Source of the DNA: an uncultured Psychrobacter sp.
GTDB taxonomy: Bacteria > Pseudomonadota > Gammaproteobacteria > Pseudomonadales > Moraxellaceae
Assembly: GCF_947488565.1 (NCBI RefSeq)
Contig: NZ_CANKZC010000001.1
Coordinates: 868,001-932,000 of the forward strand
Direction of reading: 5' to 3'
DNA length: 64,000 nt
Within the stretch, counting starts at the first letter, position 1; each line of letters opens with the position of its first letter. The notes beneath the pieces were generated by a model, which saw only the letters and a program-made list of their open reading frames with translations, was not told the DNA's origin and did no database searches. Shown piece by piece: positions 61,101 to 64,000 of this stretch. The position numbers and the translations under genes were made by a program.

Positions 61101-64000
61101 ATTGCTTCAAGTTGTAAGATCTTGGCCTGTATGCTTTTTACCGTCGTTGATTCATCACCCTCGGCCTCTTCTGTTTCCTGATACACTATTAGATTATCAT
61201 CTGAAACATTTGAGCTGCTTCCAATATCTGCTGTACCAATTGCAGATAAGTCGTCTAGTACTTGCTGATCCACTTTTAAAGACATGCTACCTGCCAAAGC
61301 ATCGAACAAGCCCACTAATTGGCGGTGACCTGCAAACAATACTGTCTGTATTTTTGCGTCGTAAGCTGCCTCAATATTGCTATTAAGATAGCTATACGCT
61401 GAGTTTAAAGCTGCTAATAACGAGGTAAATTTTGACGACTCTTTAGTCTGGCCTGCCAACTGATTGATTTGTTCAACTTGTTTTTGAACATAGTTTTGGA
61501 CATGTTCAATACGGCCATCATTTAATGCTTCACCCAGCTCCCATTCAGCATTTAATAGGGTATCAACGTCTGTTTCTAGTAGCTTCGCCACGCTTAGTTT
61601 ATTGTCTGCTAATGTATGCGCTGCATTGGATTCATTCAGTATTTTTTGCAAAGACATAAGGTCTTCTTCATTATGTAGACCCTCATCAGTTAAATCTTGC
61701 TCCAAACTTTGCTGATAGGCGTCCAGATACCCTTCAATTAATCTCACTGATTGCGCTAACGCTTGTAAGTGATGATCACTCATTGGTGTATCGTTATTTT
61801 GTAGTTGCTCTAGGCTATGCTCTATAGTTGCACTAATTTCACTAATTGAGATGAGTGCACTAGAGCCAGAAGCTGCTCGCAAAGTATGGAAGGCGCGTAC
61901 AATCTCATCAGTGACTTCAATGTGTTCAGCGCCATCATGAGCTTTGACAAACTTATTGATGTCCTGTAATAGTGAATGCGCCTCTTCAACGAAGATTTTG
62001 TAAAAAGTTTGTTCTTCAGCACTTTGCGGTGTTATTACCACTGGTGCGTCTGCCATCATCTCATTGATAGAATGAATGGTCTCTAGCATGTTGTCGCTAC
62101 TGTCGTCTCCATGCTTTTTATCATTATCATCAGTGAATTTACTATCATACATACCAATATTATTTTGGTTGTCTAAACTGTTTTCGTTACCTGAGGACCA
62201 TACTTTACGTAAACTAACATAGCTAAATTTATCACCCTGCTTTTTACTATACGCATTAGCACAGGCGACCCATAAAGGTACTACCGCTGGGTAGTCCGCA
62301 TCGTGACCCTCGCTATTACTAGCAAATATTTTCACTAAATCTGGGTAAGTGGCTAGGACATCAGCTACCAGTTGTACGATATCTGCAGACACTATAATAG
62401 TATGGTCTAAGATACGATTAAGCATGTCTTCGATAGACCAAGCAAGCTCACCTGTATAGTAAGCGCCAACCATACGTCCTGAACCTTTCAAAGTATGAAA
62501 ACCTCGACGTATTTCTTTTAGTCCCGTTAAGTCAGAAGGTACTAGACGCCATTGTTCATATTTTGGTGTAATTTCATCCAATACCTCTTCTGCTTCTTCG
62601 ATAAAGATCTCTTTAATTTCTGGATCACTATCTTGAGCATCAACAGGTAATTGTTGAGCTTGTTGTATAAAAGGTTCAAGTGCGACAGGAATGCTTGGTT
62701 TGTTTGTTTGAGCATTGTTCGTTTGGGCAGCGCTGTCCAATATAGCGTCTTGGGACTTGGAAGTAGAGTTAGTTACTGCAGCGTTATATTGGCCTACCAT
62801 ATTTTGCGCGTCAGTTGGCGCGACCTGAATTTCTGATGTATCCAAACCAGCCAATAATGACTTTCCTGCTAATAGGTTGTTACTTTGCAAAATAGTAATA
62901 GCAGGATCGATACTAGGCTCTTGTAATGCTGCAAAATCTGCGACCAGCGCTGATAGATGCGCGGTTGTTTGAGTCACTAACGTGACCACGTCTTCTGTGA
63001 CGGCTAACGTCTTATCTAAAACTCGGTTTAATAGATTTTCAATGGCCCATGCCATCTCACCAACAGTAAAGGCCCCTACCATCCGTCCCGACCCTTTCAA
63101 CGTATGAAAACCGCGGCGCACTTCGGTCAATGGCGACAAATCTTGAATATCTTGCTGCCAGATAGGTAAAAAGTCTTTTAAATCAGTAAGTACATCGTCT
63201 GCTTCTTCGATAAAAATATCGCGAATCTCTTCATCTATATCAAAATTATCAGGTTTTACTTGCGTACGTGCAGCTTGTAGCTCTTTGCTGTCTCGACTGA
63301 TAGCATCCACTTTTTTTGCAGCGCTTACTTGGACACCAGCATCATCATCTAATACGTTTTTATTTAACGCCTCGTCAGTAGGCACGATCTCACCACTGTC
63401 ATCATAGCGAACAACATCGGATAACATTGGCTCATTTGCTATAAAAGCAGGCACTACTTCATCAGGCGCTGCTATCAATGCATCTACCAATCTTTGCGCC
63501 TGCTCTATATGCTCATTGGCTTGCTGCAATAAAGAACGATCAAATACTTGCTGGGCTAAATAATCTAGCAATAGCTCAAGCGCTGTCACACTCTCCGCTA
63601 AAGACTGCGTTAGATTCCAGCTGATATTTTTTACTTTGTGGGTTTCTAATTTAGCAAACACTTTTGCAAGCTTGTCACTAACTGTCTGTACTGACGTCAA
63701 ACCCATCTCTTCAAAAGCATTACCGATCTCATCAAATGCGGTGGCTGTTGGTAAGAGGTAGGTTTGTTGCTGATACACATAATCGTTAAAATTATGCTTT
63801 AGGTCTTCGACTGCAATACGTAGCTGGCGTAAATTATCATTGGTAAAGGTGGTAGGATCTAGGGCATTCTCATCAATAGCGGTATCATCGGAAGCAGCTA
63901 ATGTTACAAAAGACGCTTTATCGCCAATTTTGATATGAATAGACTGTTCAGTGTTGTAAATGGCACTATATAACTCTTCAAGCTGACGTTCAATCTGCTC
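58187..64000 (-). CDS. chpA: ChpA hybrid chemosensory kinase of the Pil-Chp system, 5' end beyond window
   Basis: The open frame reaches the right edge, giving at least 1937 residues; the GTG at 63778 is internal, since the frame continues without a stop (EQIERQLEELYSAIYNTEQS and onward). Phosphotransfer (HPt) domains carry HTLKGSGRMVGA near residues 300 and 500, a variant HTLRAASGSSAL near 704, and HTIKGGARM near 1012 and 1190. Then come the dimerisation region, a CheA-type ATPase (HGIENVQTR near 1520; GRGVGMDVVISE), a CheW-like domain and a C-terminal receiver (VLVVDDSVTVRKVTSRLLE; phospho-Asp in LILLDIEMPRMDGFEV). It controls type IV pilus twitching and cAMP in relatives. Acidic linkers separate the HPt domains. 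Confidence 0.95.
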   Translation of the reverse strand, partial: EQIERQLEELYSAIYNTEQSIHIKIGDKASFVTLAASDDTAIDENALDPTTFTNDNLRQLRIAVEDLKHNFNDYVYQQQTYLLPTATAFDEIGNAFEEMGLTSVQTVSDKLAKVFAKLETHKVKNISWNLTQSLAESVTALELLLDYLAQQVFDRSLLQQANEHIEQAQRLVDALIAAPDEVVPAFIANEPMLSDVVRYDDSGEIVPTDEALNKNVLDDDAGVQVSAAKKVDAISRDSKELQAARTQVKPDNFDIDEEIRDIFIEEADDVLTDLKDFLPIWQQDIQDLSPLTEVRRGFHTLKGSGRMVGAFTVGEMAWAIENLLNRVLDKTLAVTEDVVTLVTQTTAHLSALVADFAALQEPSIDPAITILQSNNLLAGKSLLAGLDTSEIQVAPTDAQNMVGQYNAAVTNSTSKSQDAILDSAAQTNNAQTNKPSIPVALEPFIQQAQQLPVDAQDSDPEIKEIFIEEAEEVLDEITPKYEQWRLVPSDLTGLKEIRRGFHTLKGSGRMVGAYYTGELAWSIEDMLNRILDHTIIVSADIVQLVADVLATYPDLVKIFASNSEGHDADYPAVVPLWVACANAYSKKQGDKFSYVSLRKVWSSGNENSLDNQNNIGMYDSKFTDDNDKKHGDDSSDNMLETIHSINEMMADAPVVITPQSAEEQTFYKIFVEEAHSLLQDINKFVKAHDGAEHIEVTDEIVRAFHTLRAASGSSALISISEISATIEHSLEQLQNNDTPMSDHHLQALAQSVRLIEGYLDAYQQSLEQDLTDEGLHNEEDLMSLQKILNESNAAHTLADNKLSVAKLLETDVDTLLNAEWELGEALNDGRIEHVQNYVQKQVEQINQLAGQTKESSKFTSLLAALNSAYSYLNSNIEAAYDAKIQTVLFAGHRQLVGLFDALAGSMSLKVDQQVLDDLSAIGTADIGSSSNVSDDNLIVYQETEEAEGDESTTVKSIQAKILQLEAIDTDIELLEIFLEEAQELDSAIAQSFSKWRADSGNMAALKVLQRHLHTIKGGARMAGIRSIGDLTHEAESIYEAFVEQRLYPTAQWLTIMQMVQDTLSLQIDYVVRYQEAFFADDLIGQLQEFERSAQLPRVITLVLPALQNHNNDSNETQDSHQESEQASDTASLDSIIAESWTDGLPDPDILEVFLEEADEIVVSSNKYLQLFLGNVSDVAALQALQRDLHTIKGGARMVAANGIADLAHEMETVYEELAILRKPATKMISQLLTDCHDWLADAVFILKQQVNPSTPNALILALKQFSKNPDDLKHIPNETLQAQRSTILAAKMLQQSGRVVENLKEMPSMAGSFAEQEQSTSSNEMIRISGGLVEHMINLSGESAINRARIDMGISSLTNSIEEMGTTVQRLADQLRRMEIELEAQILSQIDDDELVNNEDFDPLEMDQYSSLNQLSKSLTESASDLIEINSTMLEKTRDSEGLLLQLSRTQTELQDGLMNSRMVPFTRVTPRLERIVRQTANELNKSVELTIINADDEMDRTILERITSPLEHMLRNAVDHGIENVQTRLTAGKNRSGHITLEVLREGSEVVINLSDDGRGINVEAVRNKAIAQGLIDASDNSLTDLDIIQYIFNAGLTTTQQVTQISGRGVGMDVVISEIRQLGGMVTVTSEEGKGSRFTIRLPLTVAVSDALVVRAADRYYAIPLVQIERVIRVNPERLYDYYASGATTLHVEDEDYRVRYLNEILSGSKLNELMVSTNTSLPLIVIKNRAGQKMALQVDQIAGSRIEVVLKPLGRQLSHLAGISAATIMGDGSVMLILDLIALMRNASTQTMVQIPKPERSGVETQVTVLVVDDSVTVRKVTSRLLERQGINVALAKDGVDAIEILQETIPDLILLDIEMPRMDGFEVATQVRFDKRLRDIPIIMITSRTGEKHRERALDIGVNDYMGKPFQETELLNRMQMLLGQKISLSHDG

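Noticed and set aside
63778..63780. GTG as start of chpA
   Set aside because: The frame continues without a stop to the right window edge with helical, protein-like sequence, so this GTG encodes an internal Val.
1..64000. Prophage, insertion sequence, integron or toxin-antitoxin pair
   Set aside because: No transposase, integrase, phage structural gene or recognisable toxin-antitoxin pair appears in either strand, and no terminal inverted repeats or target duplications were noticed.

Overview
The window looks like chromosomal DNA of a Psychrobacter-like member of the Moraxellaceae. The evidence is moderate-to-low GC, AT-rich intergenic DNA, gammaproteobacterial housekeeping proteins, and a Pil-Chp twitching-motility chemosensory cluster of the kind known in Acinetobacter, Psychrobacter and Pseudomonas. 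The genus is inferred from memory of protein style and gene order. I see no phage, insertion sequence, CRISPR array or rRNA. There is one tRNA. Genes run off both edges: a soluble lytic transglycosylase on the left and chpA on the right.

Layout, left to right. 1-12.3 kb is housekeeping: lytic transglycosylase, miaB, a LysE exporter, argE with a nucleoside deaminase and a YgfB protein, a divergent ZapB-like/zapA pair, and glyQS. 12.5-16 kb holds a PspC protein, two candidate micro-ORFs, nadR-pnuC for nicotinamide riboside salvage, and an Mpo1-like protein. 16-26 kb is a redox and electrophile-stress neighbourhood: nitroreductase, two pirins, a DoxX/FMN-reductase/DUF1275 operon, YceI, a LysR regulator with an SDR remnant, a cytosine-deaminase-like amidohydrolase and an SDR. 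A 20-nt dyad (TTCT-N7-AGAACAATA) lies upstream of both the pirin and the doxX operon. 26.5-29.3 kb has tRNA-Gly(GCC), an M48 lipoprotein protease, BolA, SirB-like and a small lipoprotein.

29.4-35.6 kb reads as a sulfide/persulfide locus: thioredoxin 2, a DUF2892 protein, a persulfide-dioxygenase-type hydrolase, a divergent BigR/SqrR-type repressor whose two sensing cysteines have the expected spacing, a SulP transporter, two DUF442 proteins and a bile-acid:sodium-symporter-type carrier. 35.6-41 kb is the peroxide module ahpF / ahpC / oxyR, with YdcH and a stress-type SDR between. 41-43 kb carries an HD hydrolase, a TPMT-like methyltransferase and a YgjP-like metallopeptidase. 43.2-49.6 kb is a four-gene iron-linked operon (imelysin, di-haem oxidase, imelysin, DUF1513) behind a strong Fur box; it has an unusual 15-bp tandem array with a related copy in its leader.

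49.8-56.5 kb holds an OmpA-type lipoprotein, an acyltransferase followed by a voltage-sensor-like membrane protein, a minC separated from minDE by 431 nt and a terminator, and a cytochrome b561. 56.6-64 kb is chpC-chpB-chpA, with chpA extending beyond the right edge. Most gene pairs are closed by clear intrinsic terminators, so transcription units can be read with fair confidence. No wholly novel system stands out. The best leads are the shared dyad, the eroded adenylyltransferase domain in NadR, the voltage-sensor-like protein, and the regulatory repeats of the sulfur and iron loci.
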